Shown: in pieces, positions 46,580-57,751 of the stretch
How the letters are laid out: the number at the start of each line of letters is the position of its first letter
How positions within the stretch are numbered: position 1 is the stretch's first letter
Assembly: GCA_018894105.1 (NCBI GenBank)
Contig: CM032133.1
Span: forward strand, 15,204,501-15,268,500
Reading direction: 5' to 3'
Length of the DNA stretch: 64,000 nucleotides
Source: Jacaranda mimosifolia
Taxonomy: Eukaryota > Streptophyta > Magnoliopsida > Lamiales > Bignoniaceae
The notes under the pieces: model-generated
Told to the model about the DNA's origin: nothing
Databases searched by the model: none
What the model saw: the letters and a program-made list of their open reading frames with translations, nothing else
Position numbers and translations under genes: made by a program

Positions 46580-46997
46580 GATTGGGTGATTGGTTTTGGA
46601 TTTGATATTATCTAGTAGTATAGAAAACTCATTTGAAGCAAGTATTGATTTGGGTTTACGTAAAAAATAAACGGATTATAGATAAATCTAAAGGTAATTA
46701 GAGATAGATTTATAGGCAAAAATGTTGAGGATTAGAGACAGAAATAAAGATGAAAAAAGATATATAAAATTAGAGATGGAATTTAGTAAAACAAATACTA
46801 GATATTAGAGATAGAATTAAAGATAGTAAGTCTACGAAAACAGAGATGAATTTTAATAATATATATATATATATATATATTAGATATTAGGGATGGATTT
46901 AGAGATTGCATTTATTTATCTTTAAATTTAGAGACAACAATTATTTTGTCTTCTAAATTTGAGATTGGGTTTCCAGCCAAGGTCTAGAGAAATATGG
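46580..46997. other. CACTA-like subterminal repeat block right of element A
   Basis: About eight copies of a motif near TTAGAGATRGAWTT are scattered over 46695-46960, with a (TA)n run at 46859-46880. Arrays of (G)GGACGGAATT-type motifs are typical of subterminal regions of plant CACTA (En/Spm) transposons. No CACTA terminus or transposase was found. With 10850-12334 this is the DNA that separates the two parts of the minisatellite. Confidence 0.35.
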
Positions 46998-47469
46998 TTG
47001 TCTCATCACCAATATATTAATACAAGTTAGTCAACATGATAACCTCTATCACCAATATATAAATAGGGTGAGTCAGCATGATTGCCTCTATTATTAATAT
47101 ATTAATGCGATCAGTCAACATGTCAATTTCTATCACTAATATATAAATACAAGTGATTCAGCGTGATTGCCTCTATCGCCAATATATCAATACGGGTTAA
47201 TCAATATGTCTGCATCTATCACCAATATATCAATACGGATTAGTCAGCAGGATGGCAGCCCCTATCACTAAGATATATATACCGGTAAGTTAATATGACT
47301 GCCTCTGTCACTAATATATCAATACGGGTTAGTCAGCATGACAACCTCTATTACTAATTTACAATTATGGGTGAGTCAGTATGATTGCCTCTATCACCAA
47401 GATATCAATATGGGTAAGTCATCATGACTACCTCAGTCACCAACATATAAGCAGATGAGTTAGCATGGT
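46998..47469 (+). repeat. 43-bp minisatellite, main array (about 11 units)
   Basis: Eleven units of 41-46 bp follow the pattern TGCCTCTATCACCAATATAT, then CAATACGGGTTAGTCAGCAT, then GA(T/C). Units differ by several substitutions each. Three weaker units of similar length (ATCAATAAC start) follow to about 47600. The array lies within LTR G at the place where H has non-repetitive sequence (58380-58740). Confidence 0.88.
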
Positions 47470-49716
47470 TGGAGTACATCAATAACGACCAGTCGCAAGA
47501 TGGCCTGACAACAAGTATAAATCAATAACTGCCAATTAACAAAATGATCTCACTATAAGTATAGATCAATAACAATTAATCAGCAAGACTGTTTCACAAT
47601 CAGTATCATAAGATATGGTATTTGGCTCAATAAACATACCAATTAAATCATGCTTTAACAATTTCAATGCTCTGAAAGTTCCACAATTCAATTATTAGAA
47701 TCCTTTTTAGATAAGAACATTGATATTCAAAAAATATCATTTTAAAACTAATATTCGGGGACAAAACTTTGAGGAAAAAGGCATACGTAACATTCACTTT
47801 TTTCTTAGATTCAATGCAGAAGTTTAGAAATAAGTTCATTAAAAATAAAGCAATACAAAACAATGAATTGATTTCTCAAATTGAATACAAGACAACTAAA
47901 CAACATTATATTTACTATATGTATGATCTTTCCCCAGCAAAAAGCTCATATTATCGAGTATAAACCTAACATGATGATATTAAGTAACAAAGCTTTTTTC
48001 AGTGAGTCTGATAGCATGTCTCCTTGTTACTTAGTTATCTCAAGATATAATATAAGACAGAGACTGAACTAATATTACATAAACTTTCCAAAGCTCAAAT
48101 ATATATTTTATATAATATAAGAGAGAGATTGAAATAATATTACATAAACTTCCCAAATCTTAAATACACATTTTCAATCCCTTTAATTCCACTTGTTTGC
48201 TAGAGTGTCTCTAGCCACTAGGTATTATTGACTTGATGTGTAATATCACTAAAACCTATATCTCTAGAATTTAAACATGTTCAAAAGTTCAATTCTGATA
48301 TCAATTATTTATGATATCACAATCTTTGTTGATGTAAGTCTGATTATAACAAAATCTCTTATTGTTTTGAATTATAATACTAATGTTTACTGCCCTAAAT
48401 TAATTTAAACTCTTGAATTATTAATTCTAATTTTTAATTAATTTATTCAAACTATTTACATTCACAAGTCTAACTTTATCGAGTATCTTAATTCAATCAT
48501 CAAAATATCAAATATTGTTGAATTCCTAACTTCAAAAAACATTTATGTGTTAAAATGCCATTTGTTTTACTCCACGATATTAGTCGATTTGATTTATATC
48601 TTAAGTTAAGTATCAAATTCTTATTCAAGTCTAGCTGACATAATTTAATAATCATTTATTTGTTCACAGGTACTTAATTTGATTAACTTAATCTAATCTA
48701 TTCAAATTTAATTATTTTGAATTAAGATTATCAAATTAAATAAACTAAGTATTACTTACAACGAGATTAATTGGATCTTAATTTAGCATCTAACATATAC
48801 TCTAAGAACCTAAATCATAAGTCCAAATCTTTATAATCAATCTTTTCAAGTCTTCAATTTGATAACAATGATAGATTTTTAAATTTGTTTAAGTTCATTA
48901 AATTTTCAATTCCATAATATAATTTGATTGGAATTCGGGAATTTAATCAAATAAATTTTTATTGAGATCTTTTACCCAAATTCGGCCACGCCAAAGCCTA
49001 AAATCAAGCCCAAACACAACCTAAACAAATATGGAACTTGATTATGGCCTTAACATTGCATTGCCACCAAAGCTGCCACCAGAGATATGGTTGCCTATAC
49101 TAGATGGTGAGCCTCGACATCAAGATCAAAACCCCCAAACCAATTCTGCACTTTGCTATTTGTAGCTGGGTTAATTGACTGTCAGTACCTATAAAATCTG
49201 AAATTGGAGTTGGCAAAATGCTCATGTCACCGAGCTCAGTCTTTCCCTTCAATCAATTTTAAGTTTCCTTTTCTGACACCACCAAACCCGCCACCCTGCC
49301 ATACAAGTTTGCTATCCTCAAGTTTTTTGGCAATTCATTAGTTAATTCCGAATGTTTTTTGTATGATTTTGTTCAATATGAAGAGAGGGGGCTATTCATT
49401 GAATTGGTTTTGCATTTTGAGGTACAGTTTTGAGAGTTCATCACTTGCGGGAAATTGAGTTTCATTTTGAGGATTTGAAAAAGTTTCATCCCCAATCCTT
49501 ATATATAAAAATATTTTCAAACTTTTAATTTGACCGTAAGACTTTATGACCGCCTTCCTTTGGGCCCTCGAAAATTTTAACAGCCTCAATTTCAACCCCA
49601 AGTTATCAATTAAACCTTTTGGACCTTGACATTGGCCGATCTAAAGTTTAAAAGTTTAGTAATTAGGTCTAAATTTAATAAACTTTTAGCTTTCCAATAT
49701 TGTGACGATTACTCTT
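46998..49716 (-). repeat. Chromovirus-type LTR G, piece 2
   Basis: It aligns in order with solo LTR H: CCCCAGCAAAAAGCTCATAT with GAGTATAAACCT (47933-47968) against 58950-58985 in H, the proline/GC-rich stretch 48960-49290 against 59740-60120, and the TATA region TATATATAAAA at 49500 against 60272. F interrupts it at 49716, and the last 126 bp resume at 55355. The remaining short ORFs are chance. Confidence 0.65.
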
Positions 49717-50448
49717 TGATGATGGTTGGATGTGAGAGTTGGAGAATTGGGCCCTAACCCCCAATAGTTGACCAGGAGATGGACTGGAGATGAATGTGAG
49801 GATAAAAGCGAGTCGAGTCCTGCAACCAATCAACACATGTAAGGCTAGCCGATGAGGCCCTCGATTAAGGCTCTTTGACGCTTAAGTTAGTATAATCAAC
49901 CAAATTTTAGAACAGCAAAGTAAAGGCCAAAGTTATAGTGAATATACCTAGTGGAGAGGCTGAATGGGGTATTTATAGTCTCCTATGAGAGGTTAAAATA
50001 TTAATAATGCCCTTACTCATGCAGTGAGGGCCCTTGTCTTTGTATGAGGTCTTTTTAGGTCTTTCTTTGTTTGAAAACCCCATTCTAGGTGGTGTGCTTC
50101 CCCCCTTATGGGATAAAAAGGAGATCTCCACATTTAATGTAGAGGTATACTGGTGCTACGATGGAAATATGCTCCTTTAATGTGGAGACATGCCACATGT
50201 CAGCATGTTTAATGCGACAGAGTAGTGGCTGAGTTGCATTTAATGCGACAACAACTGATGATGGGAAATACCTTACTATCTCCCAGGTCGACTTTTTTAG
50301 GTTGAGATGCCTATCTGTTCGTGGACCTCTCAACCATACTTTAGTCGATTGAAGGAATGTTGATAGCCTATACTGGTCGACCAGCTTGACGTATTCTTAG
50401 GGTTGGTTATATTGAGCCTGTATAGGCTTGGTTTACTTCCCCATATCA
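49717..50448 (-). repeat. 3' LTR of element F
   Basis: Read on the - strand it starts TGATATGGGGAAGTAAACC and ends CATCATCA. It has a TATA box TATAAATA at 49970-49977 and the CTAACTTAAGCGTCAAAGAG segment common in Tat LTRs. It is the same family as 9489-10211. A guanine-rich but degenerate polypurine tract lies at 50449-50475. Confidence 0.8.
49970..49977 (-). promoter_or_regulatory. TATA box of the F LTR
   Basis: TATAAATA followed by CCCC on the - strand; the same TATAAATACCC occurs in the T LTR at 9959-9969. Confidence 0.6.
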
Positions 50449-50875
50449 TAAGTCTACCCACTCCCGAGTCCTAATCGAGCTAACGATGAGAAGAAGTAGG
50501 GAGTAGCTGATCTTCAATTATTATTTATTTATTTATTTATCTTTTATATATATCAACCTCACATTTTGAATTCCAACTAGGGGTTTGATGGTAATAAATG
50601 TAGTAGTTACATTGGGCAGTTAAATATAATGACCAGCGGTTATGTAATAAATACCCGATAATCGATTACTTTAGCTGATTGAATTACCCCTTGGTTGAAC
50701 CCTATAAATAGTGTGTTGGGCTTATCATTTACCTCATTTACCGTGTTAGTGAGAGGTCGAGCTCTGCAAATTTTACTTTGAGCCATTATGCTTGCCCAGC
50801 TTCAAGTGAGAATCACAAACTTTATGTTTTTCCTTGTTTTGTAAGTTCTCTTTCGTTCTTACATAGCTTAGTTCT

Positions 50876-53130
50876 TTGTCGCTCTTTGTTATGAGCCTTA
50901 AGACCTTAATCATGCTTCGAGTCTTTGAAGAAGGTAGAGGGAGGTTGGATGACTCTGAGGCCACTCGATCATTTGGGGACTCAACTGTGAGGGGTAGTGA
51001 TTTGTTTGGTGGGACTAGTGAGTCTTCTAGTGAGAGGTTGAGTGCTTCTGAAAGTTTGAGTGAGGAGGGTGGCAACGAGGTGAGGGTTGGGGTTGAAGGG
51101 GCTGCTGGTCTATTTGGGGAGGCTGGTCGACCTCCAGTATCTTAGGGTAGGTTATTCACGGTTGACCATTATAGTGATATAATATCTAAGATAAGTGGAA
51201 ATGAATTGGAGGTGATTAAGCACACATATCATGTTCCTACTGAGTTCGCATTAGTTTCGCGTGGGTTGAGTGATAGGATGCATAGACCTCTAGAGGGTTA
51301 CATAGCGGTCTTTGAGGATGTGCTGAAGTATGGGCTTATCTTTTTGATTGCTCAACCCATAGTCGACCTGCTTATGAGTCTTCAGGTGTGCATTACCCAA
51401 TTGCTGCCTAACTATTTTTTGATCTTATATAGCTTTTTCGTCTTGATGTTGATAAACGACCAACCTCCCTCCTTTCATAAACTTTAGTAATCTTTTTTAT
51501 CTTCCCATGTCTTGGAAGCCAGGCAGTACCCAGGAGTCAGGTTTTTATTACTTTATCGTCCACCTTCGTTGAAAAATATTTGTGACACCATGATCTTCTC
51601 ACGGTCAATCTTGGAAAAAGATATACTTTTTTGTCTACACACCTAGTGGGGTTAGCTTTAATATCCCAATGGGCTGGTTGACGGGTTGGGTTGATATGCT
51701 TAGAAATGAAAATTCTACCTGGAATAACACCTTCATCCGAGATTTAGTTTATTTCAAAGAGATAGAGGCGCTAGGGTTTACAGAGGAGAGGAATCTAATG
51801 TTATCGTGTTTGTCGCCCACTCGATTGGTTGTGCCACCCAACGCCCATATAAGTAGACTCAATTTCATTGCATTGCTTTTGTTGTTATTTCATAGTTTTT
51901 GATCAATATTGTGCATTCCTGTTTGTGTGTTTTTTCAGATCGAGACATCATGAATTGAACACGCCAGCAAACTATGGCCGACAACAAAAGGCGCAGAAAT
52001 GTTTAGAGGTGACCGCCTCACGAGAGGCTGTGTCCTTGGGTGCTCAATCGCAGCATGCATCGTTTACCACTCCTCCTATTGCTTGATCGAGTACGGCCGA
52101 TGTCGCTAACCCAATACCCTAACCAAACAGAAGGGTTGCTGACGATCAATCTGCTCCTCCGAAGAGGACTACTACTAAAAAGGGGAAAGGGAAAACGATC
52201 AATACTTTTCTTTTCCAATCATTGCCAGATGAGGAGTTGTTCCTACTGCCCATTTTTCCTAACCTAAGGTTTGGACCATATGTGGGTATTGCCTACACAG
52301 CCTCAACGTTGGCTGTAGGGTCGACAGAAGTGACCCCTTTGAAGGTCCTCACCACTGGCCTTTTTCTCTTAGACCAAAAAAAGATATTGGAGCTTGAAGC
52401 TCGACGCTCTGAAGGTGTTTGCACACCACACCAATATGGTAAGTTTGCACTCAGGTTGTCTTGCCTTTCAAAAACACATATATATGTATGTTTTTAATTG
52501 AATTTTTCTTTCTTCCAGGTCGGACAATGGGGTTACAACTTATATCGTAGGGCTAAACTCGCCCTAGTCTCATGAGGAGCTTAAAAAAAAATAGTCTGAC
52601 CTCTTAATGATTCGGGTCGAGTCTCTAGAGTTAAGATCCAGGATTTAGAGAAATAGGTCGAGGAGAAGGGCACAGAGTTGGTGATTGCCGCAATGGAGAG
52701 AAGTTAACTGGATGACCTTTTCAAGAAAGCAAGGTTGGAAGTAGAAGAGGCCTCACTCTTTGGTTGGACACTGGGATATAACAGTTGCCTCCATTATGCT
52801 TAGGACGAATTCTTTAAGACACTGCCAAGTATTTGCAATGAGGCAATACAGTAGTTTATGTTGAGCCCTGCCTTTGCCAAAGCTAGCATTGTATTTGCAA
52901 TAGACGATGCTAAGGAGGCATTCTAGAAGGCAGTGAAACAGATAGAATTCTTAGGCTATCAGATTCATGAAGAGGATAATGCTCGACTAAATGTGTTTCA
53001 GGATGAACAGCTACAAGACTATGACAAAAATGTGCCAGCTGGAGAGGCTAAGGCCCCAGTCCATCCAAAGGTAGCGGTAGTGGGGAAAGAGTTTGAGTTT
53101 GTCAATGACTTCGCCCTCGACATGAAGGCC
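50876..53130 (+). pseudogene. Antisense extra ORF of element F (PF04195-like domain plus coiled coil, spliced)
   Basis: Pieces in order: an acidic Ser/Gly-rich start (50876-51145); a conserved domain (51206-51487) with HVPTEFALVSRGLSDRMHR, GYIAVFEDVLKYGLIF and QLLPNYF, resembling 'putative gypsy type transposon' PF04195; FYYFIVHPPSLKNI (about 51548-51590); a Lys/Arg-rich linker; LPDEELFLLPIFPNLRFGPY (52224-52283); and a Glu/Leu-rich coiled coil (about 52610-53000). Intron-like gaps with GT and AG ends occur at about 51851-51938 and 52440-52519. Stops interrupt several pieces. Antisense extra ORFs are described in Tat/Ogre elements; their role is unknown. Confidence 0.6.
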
Positions 53131-53139
53131 ATCCCTTTG

Positions 53140-54311
53140 ATGCTAGTCATCTTTTTCTTTACCTTTCTTCTTAGCATTTTTAGGGTTTTCGTATTTCAAC
53201 ATGTTCATATTCTTCTGGGTCATGTACTTCTCTGTGTGGTCGAGTAGTTCCTCCATCGAACATGGTCTTTCTCTGACCAAAGCATTAGCACGTTCTTTGT
53301 ATCGGAGACCAAAAAACATCACGTCAATCAAAAACTTGATTCTAGGATTATCAATTTTCAGCATCTCAGTATTAAATTTGGCGAAGAAATCCCGAAGGGA
53401 GTGCACCTTGTTTTGTTTCACTGTGTGGAGGTGAGTGTAAGGGAGTTTGGCTTTCCTTCTGCTGGCGAATTAGTGGAGGAACTTATCACAGAGTTGATCG
53501 TAGGAAAAAATGGATATAGGTTCCATCGTAACAAACCAATCGAGTGCTATTCCTTGGAGTGTAGTGACCAACATTTTGGCATAGATGTGTTCATTGTGTC
53601 CATGGTGTTGCATCATATGCTCAAATTAGAGCAAGTGCTCGTTTGGGTTGGTGAACCCGTCATATTTAGGCAGATCGATCAGAATCTTGGTGTCGATTGC
53701 TATGCGCTCATCAACTATCCCTTGAATGGCAATTCCTTCTCGCGACGGAGCTGGGGGTCACCATAGAGTTGAGGGTTCCTTTCTATGTTCTGCTTTGAGA
53801 TCTCCTCGAGGCGCTGTTTAATTGTTGAACTTGGTGGGCACCTCTTCCTATTCTTCCCGATCCGCTAGAGATAGGTTTTTTCTTGGCTGAGGTCTCTGAT
53901 GCTCGACCCTATCATGCTATTGGGCTCAAACGGGAAAATGAGGTGTTCAACAGAGTCAGCTACTTCTTCTTGAGGATGCGGGCAGATCTCTTCTCGTAGG
54001 AATCGACATGGGTTAGCGTCGCGTTGATTGGGCTGAGTGCATTCATGCCTCGTCATGTCGTCTCACGGGAGCCTTTCTTTATGATAAGAGGGATAAGGGG
54101 TGGCTAGCGGCTGCTCCAGGTTGATTGTTGCATTTTTGCAAATATTTGCTCACTTATTATCTGCATAAGTTGCGGCATTGTCAAGGTCACTACTTGTTCG
54201 GGTTGGGAACTAGGTCTAGCCACATCTTATTCTTTTCGGGGGACAAGGGGGAGGAGTCACGAACCTTCTAGTCTTTTTCCTCTTAGAAACGGCTCGCCTT
54301 GTGTTTACCAT
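53140..54311 (-). pseudogene. gag of element F
   Basis: Starts MVNTRRAVSKRKKTRRF at 54311. Later pieces are a Pro/Arg-rich N-terminal part (54056-53865), ILIDLPKYDGFTNPNEHL at about 53690-53640, LQGIALDWF, and the open stretch 53421-53143 with SLRDFFAKFN, EMLKIDNP and a lysine-rich tail. This is the Retrotrans_gag domain of plant Ty3/gypsy elements and is closely similar to the T gag at 1270-1540. No zinc knuckle or protease follows; the frame ends where the antisense ORF ends. A few stops break it. Confidence 0.75.
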
Positions 54312-54320
54312 TTGCTTAGG

Positions 54321-55218
54321 GCCTGTTCTTCTATATTTTGGCCATTTTATATAAATTTTGGGGGAATGGGTTTTTGGAAGAAAATTTGTAGAATGTGCCA
54401 ATTGTTTTTTTTTTTTTTTTGGGAAAATATGAAAAATGATTTGAGAATGAGTTGTTTGTTTCTTTATATTTTGGGGAGAGACAAACTTTACTGCAGATGT
54501 CAAATTAGTTGCTTTTTGTTGGGTTTGTAGAGTGAAAGTAATTTTTTATATGTATTATATGTATGTATATTTATAATTGAATGATGTGTGTGTATGGATA
54601 TATACATATATGTAATGATTGAAATATGAGTGTAATTAATTTAATTAGTTATTTATTTTGAAATTTATATTTTTATAAATTTAACATTAGTAAATGTTAT
54701 ATTATTTGGAATAAAATATATATTAATAAATAATAATTATTCATTAAATCATAATTATATCTTAATTAAAAAAAATCATCTTATATCATATTATATCATA
54801 ATTGTTAATATCGACTTATGAAAATTTTCAATTAATATATGTTAATTATAAACTAATTAATTAAAATATAATTATTTAACTATTTATTACTTACGATTTA
54901 TGTATAAATAAAACTTAGTTATTTATTTAAATAAAATAACTTTTTAATAATTTATATATAAGACTTAATAATGATTCACCAAATTAAAAAAATAAAAAAT
55001 ATTATATTATATGAAATTACATTATCTTAAATTATTTATTAAATAAATAAACATAATATTTAATTATACGTAAAATATGAAGCATAATTGATATATAAAT
55101 AACAAGTTATTTAAATAAATTAATTTAATAAGTTATTTAATTACTTTAAGTTATTATTTAATTAATAAATTATTTAGTAAATAAATTACTTAGTAATAAT
55201 CAAATAATTTTGATTGAA
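54321..55218. other. AT-rich block replacing most of the 5' LTR of F
   Basis: From just before gag to 55218 the sequence does not match the F LTR or a Tat leader. It starts GGGCCTGTTCTTCTATATTT, has a poly-T run at 54405-54420, and becomes extremely AT-rich (54541-55215). About 600 bp of LTR and the primer site are missing here. It could be an AT-rich transposon or repair filler; no inverted repeats were confirmed. Confidence 0.5.
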
Positions 55219-55349
55219 GGACCTCTCAACCATACTCTAGTTGATTGACGGAATGTTGATAGCCTATACTGGTCGACCAGCTTGATGCATTTTTGGGTTT
55301 GAGCTGGTTCTATTGGGCCTGCCTGGGCCCACTTTACTTGTCCATATCA
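55219..55349 (-). repeat. 5' LTR remnant of element F
   Basis: GGACCTCTCAACCATACT through GGTCGACCAGCTTGA to CCATATCA matches 50324-50448 in the left LTR. It ends exactly at the CTCTT duplication. Confidence 0.8.
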
Positions 55350-55354
55350 CTCTT

Positions 55355-55480
55355 AGACCTAAATTTAATTTGTCAAATATACAATTAGAGTCCTTTTTCA
55401 TAATTTATTGCTTTTATATTAAAATTTTAAATTGAATTCTTAATATTTAAATTTCGTATCTAAAAATTCAGGGTGTTACA
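55355..55480 (-). repeat. Chromovirus-type LTR G, piece 3 (LTR start)
   Basis: Read on the - strand it starts TGTAACACCCTGAATTTTTA, as H starts TGTAACACCTCGATTTTTAG at 60643. The right flank is old copia LTR I rather than element interior, so the right side of G is host DNA. Confidence 0.75.
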
Positions 55481-56568
55481 TATTGGGTTCACCATTCAGT
55501 TAGACATGCATGGGTCTATAATACCTTGTGATTTAATTTATTAATAATGAAAAATACTATTCCAATCAATTAAACTCTTATATTTGAGACTCTTTAATTA
55601 ATCTTCATTAACTCAACAATGCCCAATCTCTATGCCGATGTCTAGCTACAAGCCCATAGAGCCCATCAACGAGTGAAATTAATTCATGCAAACCTTCTAT
55701 TTACATATACCATGCAAATATAGTCTTTTCATTTACTATCTCCTGATTGAGACTCATGATCAAGATGTTTGTTGGATTCTCAGTAGCCTAAATAAATATG
55801 CATCTAATCTTAATGAATGGTTCATTTGTAACCTCAACTTTGGAAACTTATTACCAAATTATCATATTGCCTTGTGAAAGAACCTCCTAAACTGATCATC
55901 ATAGAAGACATAGGGGGGTCAATTTATTCAACGAGATGAGTAAATCGATCCTTTATTGATCCCCAAAAAACTCCATGCATAAGTAGCTCGTATCCAAAAT
56001 ATACGCCTTGTGATCCATTAGGTGGTCGGTACATGAATCAAAGCATGAGGACATGCACACAAGGTTAACATGAAACCTCAAGTTAAACAACTAATAATAT
56101 ATATTATCCTAAGCTTAGAAAAATTTCATCACTCTAGCTATCTCATGGATTTCTCTACGTTGAGCCCTCAATGAATTTGTTCTGTAAAAAGCACATATCA
56201 ACGCGCATAAGTGTCCACTACATTATTTACCCATGAAATGAGGCATCATCTAACCCTTGAAGCCTGCAACATTAGTCGTACGAATCCTTGATCCTTTATC
56301 TCAAAGATTCTATACATCGGAGTAATTTTAAGGCTACTGTCATAGAGACATATTTCATGATATAGCTGACTTTGACCTATATAATATCACATAGCCATAT
56401 ATAATTTTGTGAGCTTCAACCAAATGCATTGTTAAATATAACAATATAATCACAAAAAATGAAGATGGCCAGTACACCAAATGTACATATATATATTGAT
56501 TAGATAAGAATGTCTTTACAAGAGTAGTTTATGCCAATCTAATTGGCTTTTTGGGCATTACTCTAATA
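55481..56568 (-). repeat. Old copia LTR I (partial), host of G
   Basis: A diverged - strand LTR of the A/C/D family: GTCTAGCTACAAGCCCATAG (55650), CATGATCAAGATG, CATCATAGAAGACATAGG and the start CATTACTCTAATA at 56568. G interrupts it at 55480, leaving only the U3/R side in the window. Confidence 0.7.
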
Positions 56569-56824
56569 GATATCCTATCTCAAAAGATTATATGACTTAG
56601 AACACTTAAATATCACGATCATTGATACATATTTCACGATCACCATGTCTGCATGCGACCTTGTCCTTCAGTCATATATGGCCTTAAGAACTTCAACCAA
56701 AGACAAAATATGCATAAAGTGAAAGTGGCCAATAAATGGGTGTATTACTTTGAATAAAAAAAATCTATGTAAGAGTAGTTTTCTTGTCAATCGTATTGGC
56801 TTGTCGAGCAGTACTTCTCTAACA
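56569..56824 (-). repeat. Old copia LTR J, 5' tip, host of I
   Basis: A second, overlapping copy of the LTR start region, from TATCTCAAAAGATTATATGA to the terminus TGTTAGAGAAGTACTGC (read on the - strand, ending at 56824). Because I ends with its own LTR start at 56568, J is best read as the older LTR into which I inserted. Confidence 0.6.
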
Positions 56825-57746
56825 ATTTTTAAAGCTTCTATCTCAATTAGCTACTCAAGATCTTCTCTTCCCTCTAGGAGATCCTGCTTCAAAAACCCTC
56901 TCCAGAAAGATCTTGTCTCTTTCCCTTTGCAGTTTATTTCATCTCTCCATTGGGAATTCATTTTAACTCCTCTTTAGGAGTTTATTTTTTTCCGTAAGTT
57001 TTTGCCGATCATTATAAATCATGGTTTCATTTATCATATGTTGTATCATTATTATTCATCCTTTTATTGATTGAAGTTTCATTAGAATCAACAATTCCGA
57101 TTTTGGTTGATCAACAGAAGTAAAAGCCACTTCCTACATAAAAAGTAGTTTTTGTCAATACAAAATTGATTGATTATTACCTTCCTCTGCATAATTTTCT
57201 TTATAAAATTTAATTCAATCATCTCTTACGCATATTCTCACTTTACATAAGATGAAGAAGATTAAAAACAATAATTTCCTTTTAATTGATTGAATAAGAA
57301 TGTCATGATTTATAAGAATAATTATACATCAAATTGATTTGACTTGTTGGGAACTTTAGTTTTGTAGCACTTCCATTATCTATCAGCTATTTCTTCTTTC
57401 CTCCACCATCACCACAACATCCACAAACCTTATTGTTATTCATCCTCATCCTCTTCTTCTTCCTACAACCACCATTCCTCCTCCCAATTTTTAATAAGCA
57501 ACCTCTTCTTTATCCCTGTCTTTTTCCTTCTTGCACCACCATACCTTCATTTACTTTCTTTTCTTTCTCTCCCAATTGTTGTTGGACTACCTCCCCAACT
57601 TCATCTTCTTCCTCCCTATCTTCCACACCATCGTTGGCCTTCTCGTTCCTCCCTTTTGTTCCTCTTTCTACCCATTGCCCCTTCCATCATTTTCTCCCAC
57701 TCTCTTTTCTCATCCTCCATCACTGTCGCTATTCTATTAACCTCCT
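56825..57746. other. Non-repetitive DNA between old copia LTRs and solo LTR H
   Basis: No gene is supported. The part 57375-57746 is strongly pyrimidine-rich (C/T runs such as CTCTTCTTCTTCC) and gives long but low-complexity open frames that resemble no protein. Upstream, 56825-57370 is plain AT-rich DNA. Confidence 0.5.
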
Positions 57747-57751
57747 TGTCC

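Larger units (their letters stand above)
49717..55349 (-). mobile_element. Element F: pol-less Tat-type Ty3/gypsy element with antisense ORF
   Basis: On the - strand, gag runs from 54311 to about 53140. On the + strand, an intron-containing ORF runs from about 50876 to 53130, so the two meet tail to tail with no room for pol. The left (3') LTR is complete (49717-50448); of the right (5') LTR only about 130 bp remain (55219-55349). The perfect duplication CTCTT flanks the element at 49712-49716 and 55350-55354. It sits inside LTR G, whose sequence is continuous when F is removed (AGGTCTAAATTTAATA region on the left, AGACCTAAATTTAATTTG on the right). Confidence 0.82.

Noticed and set aside
46998..47469. 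Regularly spaced repeats resembling a CRISPR array
   Set aside because: Units are contiguous diverged tandem repeats without unique spacers, in a plant retroelement LTR.
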